Origin: a virus
IMG/VR virus record: IMGVR_UViG_3300027851_000023
Location: 1-64,000 of that record
Strand: one strand, 5' to 3'
Length of the DNA: 64,000 nt
The notes beneath the pieces are model-generated. The model was not told where the DNA came from, searched no databases, and worked only from the letters and a program-made list of their open reading frames with translations. The position numbers and the translations under genes are program-made. Positions within the stretch are counted from its first letter, which is position 1. Each line of letters opens with the position of its first letter. Shown here piece by piece: positions 38,368 through 48,300 of the stretch.

Positions 38368-40885
38368 AGTAGAAAGGATTGTACGCGCCAACCGGATTCG
38401 TCAGCGGGATAAACGGCTGACCACCGAAGTTGTGAATGTTGTCGTGCAGGTCGGAACAGTCGCCCATGGTCCGATTGCATCCGAGGATGACCTGAATCGT
38501 GTCATCCACCGCGATGCCTCGCAGGATGCCGGCGATGAGCAGCGTATTCCCGTCTTCGACCCGCAGTATGGTGCGCAGTTCGGCCGCGCCGTTCGGTTGC
38601 TGCCATCCGATCATTCCGCCGGCATATTTCGATACCTCAAGGTCGCCCTCCCACCCGTCGGGCAGGGTGATGCGCTGCCCGACGATGGACGACACGACCA
38701 CGTCGGTCGTCGCCGCCTTGCGGTTGGCGCGGCACTGACTTCCGTAGAGGATGTGCGGGCAGGAAAGCTGGTAGTTCCGGCGCAGGCCGGGGCGCTTGAT
38801 CGCCGTTGAGACGGGCTCGCAGGTGAACTCGGTCTCGGCGGGAGGATGCGCGCAGCCGAGCACGCGACCTGTCCAGATGACCGGCCAGTCTGCCAGTCGG
38901 GACGTTGCCTCGCCGACGTGGCCCTGGCGGATGATCAGGTTGACCACCTGGGCAGGCGGATAGGCGAGAAACTGATCACCGAGCGGCATTCCCTGCTGCA
39001 TCGTGACCTTGAGCATCGCCTTGTCTAGCGACCCGCTCGCGCTGATCCCGTCGCGCTTTACGGCAACAGGTTGATAGGTGACGCCGTCAAAGGTGATCGG
39101 TGTTTCGGCATCGGTGTAGGCGTACGGCCCGAACTCGCCACTATCGAAGTCCCGGCCGGCGTATATCCGCCCGTTGATCCAGTGACCGAGTCCATAGTTG
39201 GGTGCGTCGCCCCAGTAGTCATCGCGTTGCGGGAAGGCGGGATAGGGCCGGCCATCCCAGGTCCAGACGCTCGCGGTCTTCCACTCGATCATCTCGGCAT
39301 CGTAGACGTCGCTGATCGGGTTGTTGCCGCCCGACGGCCGCCAGTAGTGCAGCCATGCCTCGAGATAGGCGCGCTGCATGGCGTCGTCGCGAATGCCCGA
39401 AGAGAAATAGGGGAGGGCGGACTCGTCCGACTTCTCGTCAACGAAGACGTTCGGCTGGTTCGCGCCCTTGTTGACCGCCGCACAGCCGATCTCGGTGAAG
39501 ACGATCGGCTTGGATTCCGGGGCCCAGGCGGTCGCGCTGCCGCTGCGCACACCACCGGGCCGATTGTGATGATCGTTCGACCACCAGCCGCGCATATCCT
39601 TGTTGCGGAAGACCCAGTGTTCCTCGGCGTCGTCACCGTCCACGATCAGCGAGCGCACCTGATCGTCCCGGTCATCCTGGTCCGCATAGAACCAGTCGAA
39701 ATACTCGCCGCCTTCAATGTTGGACTGCAGGTAGCGACGATCATGCGCGGACAAGTGACCCGCCTGCCGATCCAGATGGTCCTGGGTATCGCGCCAGTCG
39801 GAGACCGGCAGATAGTTGTCGATGCCCACGAAGTCGATGTCGCTCGACGCCCACAGCGGGTCCAGGTGGAAGAAGACGTCACCCGAACCGTCAGCGGGAC
39901 GGTAGGAGTGATATTCGGACCAGTCGGCGGCATAGGAGATACGCGGGCCGACGCCCAGTTTCGACCGAACGTCGGCGGCCAGGGTGACCATCTTGGCGAC
40001 CGCCGGGAAGGTCGTCGCATCGGAACGAATGGTCGTCAGTCCCACCATTTCCGAACCGATCAGGAAATCATCAACTTCGGCGGCTTCGGCGATCGTCGCC
40101 ATGTGCAGGATGAAGCGACGGAACGACCATTCGGCGGGCCCGCTGTAGGTGACGATCTTGTTCGTGGCGTCCCAGCCGAAGTCACCATGAGCGGCAGCGC
40201 CGAAGAAGGCGTTGACCTGCGTGGCTGCCGCAGCCGTCTTGTCGACCGTGCCGACCTCACCCGGTGCCGGCGTGCAGGTGATCCGTCCGCGCCAAGGATA
40301 GGCAGGCTGACCGGTGCCGCCATAGGGGTTTGGCAGGCTGTTGCTGTCGGCGATATCCATCAGCACGAACGGATAGAGCGTCACCCGAAGGCCGCGGGCC
40401 TTGATGGCGATCAGGGCCTCATATATCGAGCGATCGGCTGGCGCACCACCGACAGCAGGCTTGCCTGCGATCTGACTGACCACCTGCGCGGTCCCGCGCG
40501 TGGTCGGCCCAACCTGCCAGGAATAGGGTGACGTGGCGGCCGTGGGAGTTTCGACCTTGGGCCGGATCTCGCAACTGCCGCAACGCAGGTCCGTCCCGTG
40601 CCATGCGACAACCAGGCTGACGTGATCCACGTCGGTCGCAGCTGCGGTCAGATCGTTCAGGGAGGCTTCGAAGTCTGTGACAGGCAGATTGGCCAGATGG
40701 TTCGCCGCCGCGCCATCCTTGGTGACCTTGGTCGTCCCGTAGCCGAACTCGGTCGCGCCGGGAATGATCGTGACCGAGCGCAGCATGGATTCCAGAGTCG
40801 GGTCAGCACCTTTGAACAGATAGAGTTCGACCGGCTCGCCGAGAGAGCGACTGGTTTCGCGGGCGGTGAAGGTCACGCCGTCCAT
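38366..40885 (-). CDS. tail baseplate protein: TIM-barrel fused to DUF2163-type C-terminus
   Basis: 839 residues. The N-terminal ~120 residues bind the preceding tail part. Residues ~150-560 are the GTA TIM-barrel domain (SYAADWSEYHSYRPADGSGD, DFVGIDNYLPVSDWRD, PIVFTEIGCAAVNKGANQPN). The C-terminus (TYQPVAVKRDGISASGSLDK, LRRNYQLSCPHILYGSQC, GCNRTMGDCSDLHDNIHNFG) is DUF2163-type with several cysteines. In gene transfer agents these belong to two proteins; here they are one chain, probably forming the tail-tip hub. Confidence 0.75.
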   Translation of the reverse strand: MDGVTFTARETSRSLGEPVELYLFKGADPTLESMLRSVTIIPGATEFGYGTTKVTKDGAAANHLANLPVTDFEASLNDLTAAATDVDHVSLVVAWHGTDLRCGSCEIRPKVETPTAATSPYSWQVGPTTRGTAQVVSQIAGKPAVGGAPADRSIYEALIAIKARGLRVTLYPFVLMDIADSNSLPNPYGGTGQPAYPWRGRITCTPAPGEVGTVDKTAAAATQVNAFFGAAAHGDFGWDATNKIVTYSGPAEWSFRRFILHMATIAEAAEVDDFLIGSEMVGLTTIRSDATTFPAVAKMVTLAADVRSKLGVGPRISYAADWSEYHSYRPADGSGDVFFHLDPLWASSDIDFVGIDNYLPVSDWRDTQDHLDRQAGHLSAHDRRYLQSNIEGGEYFDWFYADQDDRDDQVRSLIVDGDDAEEHWVFRNKDMRGWWSNDHHNRPGGVRSGSATAWAPESKPIVFTEIGCAAVNKGANQPNVFVDEKSDESALPYFSSGIRDDAMQRAYLEAWLHYWRPSGGNNPISDVYDAEMIEWKTASVWTWDGRPYPAFPQRDDYWGDAPNYGLGHWINGRIYAGRDFDSGEFGPYAYTDAETPITFDGVTYQPVAVKRDGISASGSLDKAMLKVTMQQGMPLGDQFLAYPPAQVVNLIIRQGHVGEATSRLADWPVIWTGRVLGCAHPPAETEFTCEPVSTAIKRPGLRRNYQLSCPHILYGSQCRANRKAATTDVVVSSIVGQRITLPDGWEGDLEVSKYAGGMIGWQQPNGAAELRTILRVEDGNTLLIAGILRGIAVDDTIQVILGCNRTMGDCSDLHDNIHNFGGQPFIPLTNPVGAYNPFY

Positions 40886-43800
40886 CCCACCGTCGCCGTG
40901 TCGTCGACGATCTCCGCGCCAGTGCCGAAGACGTACTCCGACCCGCCGACGGAGATGACGCGCTTCTTGCGGACCTTGGCCGGTTCGGCCGCCAGGGTGC
41001 GTCCCCCAGCGGGCGTGATGATCGTGTGGTCCTGGACGAACAGGCTCGGCACGCCGCTCGTGTTTGCGCCCTTGACGCCGTAGGGCGTCGCAGCACCGTC
41101 CGCGTTCGCCTCGCTGACGCCGCCAGCGAGCCAGCGCCGGCTGTCCTCGATGTCGGTGATGACCTCACCGTTCTTGCTGAACCTATAGTCCGGGTTGATG
41201 GTCCCGACCTTGGCGTGACCGTGGGCGGTGCTGATCTGGCGAGAGCTTCCCACCCCATAGACGCCTGCGTTTCTGCCGATGCACTCGATCTCCAGAGCGC
41301 CCTGGGGCTCCGCGCCCGAACCCCGGACGTGCCAGTTGAACACGTCCTTGCCCGCCCCGACGCCGACGCACTTCGTCAGTGCGGCCAGCTTGGAGCCCCT
41401 AGCCGCGAAGCAGTCCATATCGGGGTAGGTCGCCGGGTTGCCGGGGTAGTACGCACCCATGCCGTACAGAGAGATGGTGCGATCGTAGGCCACGGCGTCG
41501 AAGTCGAGGACCGCCGAGGTATTGAGGCTACCGTCTCCGTTCGGCAGTCCCCCGTACATCTTGAAGTCCTCCATGTAGATGTCGGTGACGCAGGCGTTCA
41601 TGTTGGCGGCGACGTAGTTCCTGGTGACGAACGTCGTCTCGTTGTTCGGCATGACTCCGTCGATTGGGTGGTAGTAGTTCCTGGTGTCGCCGTCGCCAGC
41701 GGCGATGTTCGTGCACCACGATCCGGGCGTGGCCTGCACCGAGGCCATGTCACCGTCCGGGAACTGGGTTGCTCGGAACTCCACATAGTCGTCGACGATG
41801 TGGGTCGCGATGATGTTGTGGACCGCGTTTCGGTTGAAGCGGACGCACGCGGTGTACGTCGCGTCGAACGACGCGGGCCACGTCGTCGACTGCCCGGCGA
41901 TGTGCTTGATGGGCACCCCGTCGTCACAGACGAAGGCCATCGGCTTCAGCGGGGCGACGCCCAGGGAGCCACTGAGGCTGTCGGCGTAGTGGTACTGGCC
42001 CCCGGCACCGCGACCCCGGACGACCGCTCCGGCCTCGGCGTGGGCGTTGGCGACCTGCACCGCCGCCCATATCGAGCGCTTCGCAGACGCCGCTGAGAGC
42101 CCGCTGTTGGCGTTGGAGCCCGCGGGGCTGTAGAAGACCTCGACCCCGTTCCATGCCACGTCGGAGATCAGGGCGCGGGCGGCCGACCGATCGAACAGCG
42201 TCTCGATCTTGCCGGACTGGTTTCTGAAGACGTAGGGCACGGCGTGCTCCCAGGCCATTCCCGGCGGGAACGTCTGTACCGTCCCAGCGATCGCGCGCTG
42301 CGTCTTGGCCTGCCCGACCTCCAAGTCGGTCAGGCGGGTGTTTGGGACGACCAGAGCAGCCTCGATCAGTTCCTCTGTCGTGAACTGGGGCGGGGGCAGG
42401 CGGAACGCCGCGTTGGAGCCCGGCGCGATAAGCAAGTTGCGAACATAGACCTTGCGCCCGGAGGCCCCCGTGATCGTGACCTCCATCTCGACCTGCTCGG
42501 TGCCAGACGCCATGAGCCTACCTGCGTCTTGAAACTGGCGAGGGTCGTCTGGGGTCAGGGTCTCGCCCGCGTTCAGGAGGGGCAGACTGTAGCGGATGGT
42601 TGCGTCTAGTTCCGACCCGGCGAGGTTGCGCTGATAGATGCTCGCGCCGACCGTTCCGGCAGCGTCATAGTCGGCTTGTACCAACTCGAATGCGGTGGAG
42701 ACGTAGTCAGGATCACCAAGACTGCTCAGAGTTTTTGCGCTGCTGGCGCGGGCCGTCCCGCTCGTGTTCTTCGTGATTACCCAGCTGGCCGAGCCCGTAC
42801 TATCAACACCTGCCGCAACGGTACATCCCACCAGCGACGTAAAGGGGCTCACAGTAAAGTCATGAGCCGACTTGGGGATAGCATTCGGTTCACGGTCGAT
42901 CAGGGCTACTGCCCCCTCGACCTGTCGTGTCTGCTGCCTCATCTCCTCGTGGGCCGCCCGCGTCATTTCGACTATGGCCATCAGAGTGTTCAGCAGAGCC
43001 GCGACCTCTGGCGTCGTATCAGAGACGCGACCTGCTATGGCGACGCATACGATCTGCGTATCTGAGACACCATTACTATCTAACTGCCAAGCAGTCGCAG
43101 ACAGAGTTGCATGATTATTGACTAACTCCACCCGATTAATCTGACGGTTCCTTGTGATGGCAAGGGGCGTAGTAGTCACCACGCCCGTTCCGGGCCTGAG
43201 CAGGGACAGCCTGGCCCCTGCGCCGTTACCGGCCCCGAGGTAGAAGACGGTGAGGTACTTACCAGCGGGCACTGGGGCAGCCAGAGGTTTTGAAACAGAC
43301 GAAAACGCGATCGAAGTCTCGACGACGTTGAGCCCGATCAGCCCGTTCTGCGTGGCGGTATTGTAGCCGACGTTGGTGAGGGTGCCGGTGAAGCCCACGT
43401 TGGCGAACCTCGAGGCCCCGAGAGTGGTCTGCAGGCTGACGTCGGGGACAAGCAGAGGGGTCGACGACCCGTCGTTCTGGTACGACTGCAGCGTGAACCC
43501 GTCGGCAGAGAGGGCGAGGTACTGACCCGCAGTGGGCACCCTGGGGGCGACTACGGCGGTGAGGGTCGTCCCGGCTGGCAGGGTCGCCCCTGCCGGCTTG
43601 GCCCAGGTGGGGGGCGTGGTGCCGGACCCGAGGCCAGGGTTGACGACCTGGATCGATGCGGCAGTCGCGGAGGAGACGACGAGGTTGGCCTGGACGCCTG
43701 TGATGCTGCCGCCGCTGGGGGTCAAGGCGTAGACGCCAGGCGTGGCACCAGTGACCGCGGTGCCCCCAACGGTGCCGCTCATGACGCCCCTGGGCAGCGC

Positions 43801-44076
43801 TGTTCGGTAAGCACTTGGATACAGGGTGTCGAATCCTGGCGTCGCCATGATTTCGCGCACATGGTCTGCGGCCGTAGTGTCCAGTTCTTCGATTTTCTCG
43901 GCCAGTGCGGCCTCGGCTTCCGCGACGACGCGGGGCACGGACTTCACGAGCCCGTCGTCGGTCTCGATTTCTGAGCCGGGCCCACTGGCCGGGCCGTTCA
44001 CAATCCCATCGAGCCGATCAAGGTTCGTGGGCAGTTTTTCGATCTTGGCAGCGAGTTCGGCCGGCGTCGTCATCAT
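40873..44076 (-). CDS. tail fibre/tailspike with beta-helix domain
   Basis: 1067 residues from ATG 44076 (ATGA overlap with the upstream gene). The N-terminal ~70 residues (TPAELAAKIEKLPTNLDRLD) form a trimerising attachment region. The middle is beta-rich. The C-terminal part (GVEVFYSPAGSNANSGLSAA, SIWAAVQVANAHAEAGAVVR, NNETTFVTRNYVAANMN) has the repeated short strands of a right-handed beta-helix, as in receptor-binding or polysaccharide-degrading spikes. A stretch around 42,680-43,140 has lower GC, suggesting modular exchange. Confidence 0.7.
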   Translation of the reverse strand: MMTTPAELAAKIEKLPTNLDRLDGIVNGPASGPGSEIETDDGLVKSVPRVVAEAEAALAEKIEELDTTAADHVREIMATPGFDTLYPSAYRTALPRGVMSGTVGGTAVTGATPGVYALTPSGGSITGVQANLVVSSATAASIQVVNPGLGSGTTPPTWAKPAGATLPAGTTLTAVVAPRVPTAGQYLALSADGFTLQSYQNDGSSTPLLVPDVSLQTTLGASRFANVGFTGTLTNVGYNTATQNGLIGLNVVETSIAFSSVSKPLAAPVPAGKYLTVFYLGAGNGAGARLSLLRPGTGVVTTTPLAITRNRQINRVELVNNHATLSATAWQLDSNGVSDTQIVCVAIAGRVSDTTPEVAALLNTLMAIVEMTRAAHEEMRQQTRQVEGAVALIDREPNAIPKSAHDFTVSPFTSLVGCTVAAGVDSTGSASWVITKNTSGTARASSAKTLSSLGDPDYVSTAFELVQADYDAAGTVGASIYQRNLAGSELDATIRYSLPLLNAGETLTPDDPRQFQDAGRLMASGTEQVEMEVTITGASGRKVYVRNLLIAPGSNAAFRLPPPQFTTEELIEAALVVPNTRLTDLEVGQAKTQRAIAGTVQTFPPGMAWEHAVPYVFRNQSGKIETLFDRSAARALISDVAWNGVEVFYSPAGSNANSGLSAASAKRSIWAAVQVANAHAEAGAVVRGRGAGGQYHYADSLSGSLGVAPLKPMAFVCDDGVPIKHIAGQSTTWPASFDATYTACVRFNRNAVHNIIATHIVDDYVEFRATQFPDGDMASVQATPGSWCTNIAAGDGDTRNYYHPIDGVMPNNETTFVTRNYVAANMNACVTDIYMEDFKMYGGLPNGDGSLNTSAVLDFDAVAYDRTISLYGMGAYYPGNPATYPDMDCFAARGSKLAALTKCVGVGAGKDVFNWHVRGSGAEPQGALEIECIGRNAGVYGVGSSRQISTAHGHAKVGTINPDYRFSKNGEVITDIEDSRRWLAGGVSEANADGAATPYGVKGANTSGVPSLFVQDHTIITPAGGRTLAAEPAKVRKKRVISVGGSEYVFGTGAEIVDDTATVGWTA

Positions 44077-45380
44077 ATCCCCGCAATGTCTGGATACCGG
44101 ACATTCACCGCCCATTCGAGCGGATCACATAGCACATATTCCGTGAAATATTCCCCGTAAGTTGAAAGCATATATGCGCTGAGTGCGTCAAGTTCGCTCG
44201 CACCACCTTCATCCGCTGAAGCAGGCAGAGTCTTGAAGCCCAGGGTCGTCTGCGCCACCTGGTCGGTGATCCATTCGATCGTCAGACTGTCCGAGGCAAA
44301 CCGGCAAACCGGCATCCACGAGATCGTCACGACCTCCTGCGGATCAAGGTCGAACGCCCAAGGCGTGCTGAGCGTGACGACGCTGTCGCCGCCTGACAGG
44401 GCGATGGACTCGATGGAGCGAGGGAAGTAGCGGCCGATCTTGGTGGTGATCAGGATCGTGCGATGGACCGGGTCGTCGGCGTAGGCGGCGAAGACCTCGC
44501 TGCCTGCAATCGTGATGGTCGACGTCCCGACTTCCGCGCGCTCCTTGAGCGGCAGGTCGTCCTCCCAAGAGGGTAGGTGGAACTCGCCCCGCTGACCCTT
44601 CATCCGCGCGAAGAACTGGCGGACGTATTGCACATCGTCTGCCGAGCGATTCAGATAGGCCGCCTGGAAGACACGCGTGCCGAAGTCCACCGGGAGAAAG
44701 CGAGCGACCCGGCCCCGACCATAGTCCACCGTTTCGACGTCATGCTGAAACTGCGCGGTCGCCGGTCGCGCCCAGTTCGGTCGCGCCATGAAAATCTCAC
44801 GGCCTTCGTACCAGTTGACATAATCGATCTCGCCTTCATCGACCGCCTCGGTGGCAGGAGCCACGTCGAAATCGACATCGACGGTTCCGATCATTCCCGT
44901 TCGCATGGACGCCTGGACCGAGTCGGACATCCAGCCTTCGACAAGAGGGGAGAGCAGGGCCCCGGACGCCATGGCCAGATCGGCAGCGCTCGTGAACTGC
45001 ACCACGTCGCCGACCACCGTATCCACTTCGAACTCGCGAACGCGACGGCGACTGGCAAGACCCACAGCCGCACCAGGCACCAGCCATTCGGGCACAGATC
45101 GAACCGTGATGCTGTTGCCGCCCGACGGCAGGGCCGTCGTTGAGCGGACGCCGCGGGTGACCTCGGGCATCTTCGTTGCGAGCGGCGAGCCTGCCAGAAA
45201 CGCGCTCAGGGTCCGCATCCGATCATGGTCGGCCAGGGCTGAGAAACTGAACGAGCGACGGGGTGTCGTCCGAAGTGCGCGACGCTGCTCTGTCCCGTCG
45301 CGGCTGACCAGAACCTCCGTCTTGAAGGCGAGCGACTCCTTGACCGCGCTCGACCAGTTGGGAACCAGGGGCCACATCAT
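44073..45380 (-). CDS. tail protein, distal tail region
   Basis: 435 residues. WPLVPNWSSAVKESLAFKTE, VSRDGTEQRRALRTTPRRSF, RMKGQRGEFHLPSWEDDLPL and WITDQVAQTTLGFKTL match a conserved tail protein that follows the tape measure in many siphophages of alphaproteobacteria. It probably links tube and tip. Start and stop overlap the neighbours. Confidence 0.7.
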   Translation of the reverse strand: MMWPLVPNWSSAVKESLAFKTEVLVSRDGTEQRRALRTTPRRSFSFSALADHDRMRTLSAFLAGSPLATKMPEVTRGVRSTTALPSGGNSITVRSVPEWLVPGAAVGLASRRRVREFEVDTVVGDVVQFTSAADLAMASGALLSPLVEGWMSDSVQASMRTGMIGTVDVDFDVAPATEAVDEGEIDYVNWYEGREIFMARPNWARPATAQFQHDVETVDYGRGRVARFLPVDFGTRVFQAAYLNRSADDVQYVRQFFARMKGQRGEFHLPSWEDDLPLKERAEVGTSTITIAGSEVFAAYADDPVHRTILITTKIGRYFPRSIESIALSGGDSVVTLSTPWAFDLDPQEVVTISWMPVCRFASDSLTIEWITDQVAQTTLGFKTLPASADEGGASELDALSAYMLSTYGEYFTEYVLCDPLEWAVNVRYPDIAGI

Positions 45381-48300
45381 CCAGCGAGCGCCGCTTGGAA
45401 GGCACGCGGATTGGCGCGGACCACGTTCAGCAAGACCTTCTGGCCCACTTCGCTCTCCATGACGGCTTCAGCCAGGTCGTTGATGTCGAACAGATTGACC
45501 GCCTTGAAGTTGACGGGCCCGCCGCTCATGCCGCCGTTCGCGCGATGGCGCGGGTCGCCCGCATCCAGGACTTCTTCGCCCTTCTCGGCGATGATCGGCA
45601 CTTCGTTCGGTGCGAGCCCGACGACACCGCCGCTGTGATAGCGGGTGGCATTGGCGAAGTGACCCGCCCAGACGGATTTGTAGCCGCCGCCAGATCCCGC
45701 AAGCCCGCCGTTGTGGCGAAACAGACCGTTTATCCAACCGGCGATCGCGCCACCTGCGCCGCCCTGGCCGCCGGATGCACCGCCACCCAGGGCATTCAGG
45801 ATCGCCTGTCTGAGGATCATCTGTGCGATTTCGCGCAGGAAGTCGGCGGCGAACTGCAGGAAGGCGTCGCGCGCGCTTTCGAGCACATTCTTGCCTTCGG
45901 CGATGGCCTGCGAAAAACGATCAAACGCCTGGGCACCCCCGTTGGCGATGCTCTCGTTGATGGCCTTGCCGGTCGTGATGGCCGTCGTGTTGACGGCGTT
46001 CAGGCCGTTACGCACATTCTGCAAGCCCAGAATGGCAGCTGCCGCACCGGGGTTCGTCGCAGGATCAAGTGCCTGATAGAAGGCAAGCGCGGCATCGACC
46101 GCCTTCAGCAGTTCGGCGTTCACGCCTTCCAACTGGATTTGCAGTTCGCCCGCGATGCCGAGTTGACCCTGCTCCTGGAAGAAGGTGATCTGTTCCATCA
46201 GCGCTTGCTGTTGCGCCTGAAGGTTGCTGACAGCGGCATCCGCCGCCTGCTGTGCAGCCTTCCGGGCGGTCTCGGCGGCGGTGACGTCGTAGATCAGACC
46301 CAGGACGTGCGCGAGTTCGCGACCGTAATCACTCTCGGCCGAGATGTTGGCCTCTGCCAGTCCGGCAGTGATGAACTCCTGGCGGGTCTGCTCGACACCC
46401 TGGGCGCGCAGCAGTTCGGTGTTCCGTTCGAGGATCGCACTTCGTCCACGCTCGGCCTCCTGTGCGTCGTAGAGCGCGCCCGTCGATGAGACGATCGCCT
46501 CGCGCTGAGCGTCGCTGAGGATGACGTTATCTTCCAGAGCCTGGGTCTCGGCCTGACGCAAGGCCAGAGCGATGACTTGCTCGCGCTGTGTCCGGCCCAT
46601 CTGGGCCAGTTCGAACTCGCGCTGACTGATGCCGGTCGCGATCTCGGCGTTGTATTCCTCCTGGGCCCGACGCTGGTCGGCCAGGATGTCTGCAACCTGC
46701 TGCTGCGCCTCGACGGCTGTCTCGGACACGCCCATCTTCGACGCGGACCAGTCAATCACCTGACCCGCAGTCTGGCCGCGGCCCAGCACTTCAGGGTTGG
46801 CGCGAACCGATGCAGGACTGACGATGTCGGTGATCGGCGTCCCGCGATCCGCCTGCAAGACCTTGATGGCGTCAGACGGGCCGAGGAAATGCGCCAGATA
46901 TTTGTTCGTGTCGGTTGCGGCGAATCCGGCGCGTGCCAGCATGGCGGCGTTTTCTTCGGTCAACAGTTCGGTCATACGGCGATTCATCTCTGGATCGCTT
47001 CGGAGGCTCAAGATGGCCGCCCGCGTCATTCCCGAAGCCATTTCAGGGAAGTGGCGGCGGAACAGGACCAGCCAGGTCTCTTCGATGAATTGGCTTCCGC
47101 CGACGGCCGATGAGCGCGCTCGACCGCTGACAGGGTCGATTGGGCGGGCCGTGTTGCGACCTTGCACCGGGCTTTCGGCACCCATCAGATTATCGATGTA
47201 AGAACCGCTCGATCCGCGCGAGTTTTCACGAATAAACGCCTCGCGGGCCGCTTTCCAAACCCGCGTCGCTTCGTTCATCAATGCGATGCTTTCCGCCGTC
47301 CCTTCGCCAGCGTTCTCCAGCGCCTTGCGATAGGCGTCGTCGATTTCCTTCAGTCCCGCTTCGAAGTCCAGTTGGACCTTGAGATCAGGAACGCTTTCGG
47401 ACAACTTCTTCAGCGCGGCCGTATAGGCATCGATCGCTGATGTATCGGCCGCTGCGTTCACGCCATCCAGGGCGTTTTCCAGACCCAGCAGTTGACGATC
47501 AGCGGCGGTCGCCGTGCCGCCGAGCGCGCGCATGGCCGCGTCGTTTTCCTTCAGGCTCTGCTCGGACTTCTCGCCCTCACGGACGATGTCCAGCAACTGC
47601 TTGGCATAACGGTCGAGTCGCGGGTCCGTATTCGCCAGGCGTTCCGTTTCCTTGCGGAAGTCGGCCAGGCTCATTTCGCCTTTCTGCACTTTCGCCGCGA
47701 GATCCAGGAAGGCCACGATCGCCGCCTGCAGGTCCGGCTTGAACGACAGCAGGGGATCGTCCGTCCAGTCCGAAACCGTCGCACCGATACGTCGCTTGGA
47801 ATCGGCGAGGCTCTTTTCCAGATCGTCCGCATTGACGCGAAGTTCGACCAGGCTGAGATCCTTGAGTTCGTCGGCCCAGTCCTTCACGTTGCCGGAGGCA
47901 GCCGTGTAGCCCTCGCGCACACGCCCCATCATTCGGTCGTGATCGGCCAGTGCAGCATTGGCCTTGTCCGCCGAAGTCAGCCATTTGCCGACCAGGGACG
48001 TGACGATGAACGTCAGGCCGGTGATCAGAACGCCAGGCAGACCACCGATAGCAGCCCACATGGTGCGCGCCGCTGCGGCCAAGGCGATCATGCCGCCACG
48101 AAGGCTGACCATGACGCCGGTCAGCCCCATCAACGAACTGCGGACGACGCCCGACGACGTGCCGGCGAGGATTTGCATCGACAGGGTGAGCCCGAGCACG
48201 TCGGTGCGCGCCTTGGCCGTGGCGAGGCTCAGACCGCCCATGCCGCCGATCAGCGACATGATCACCTGACCGACCTTCAGGGCGGCGAAGACCTGGAACA

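Noticed and set aside
39071-40531. 486-codon plus-strand ORF opposite the tail-tip gene
   Set aside because: It is a high-GC shadow of the minus-strand TIM-barrel protein: no family resemblance, no ribosome site, and the opposite frame has clear domains.
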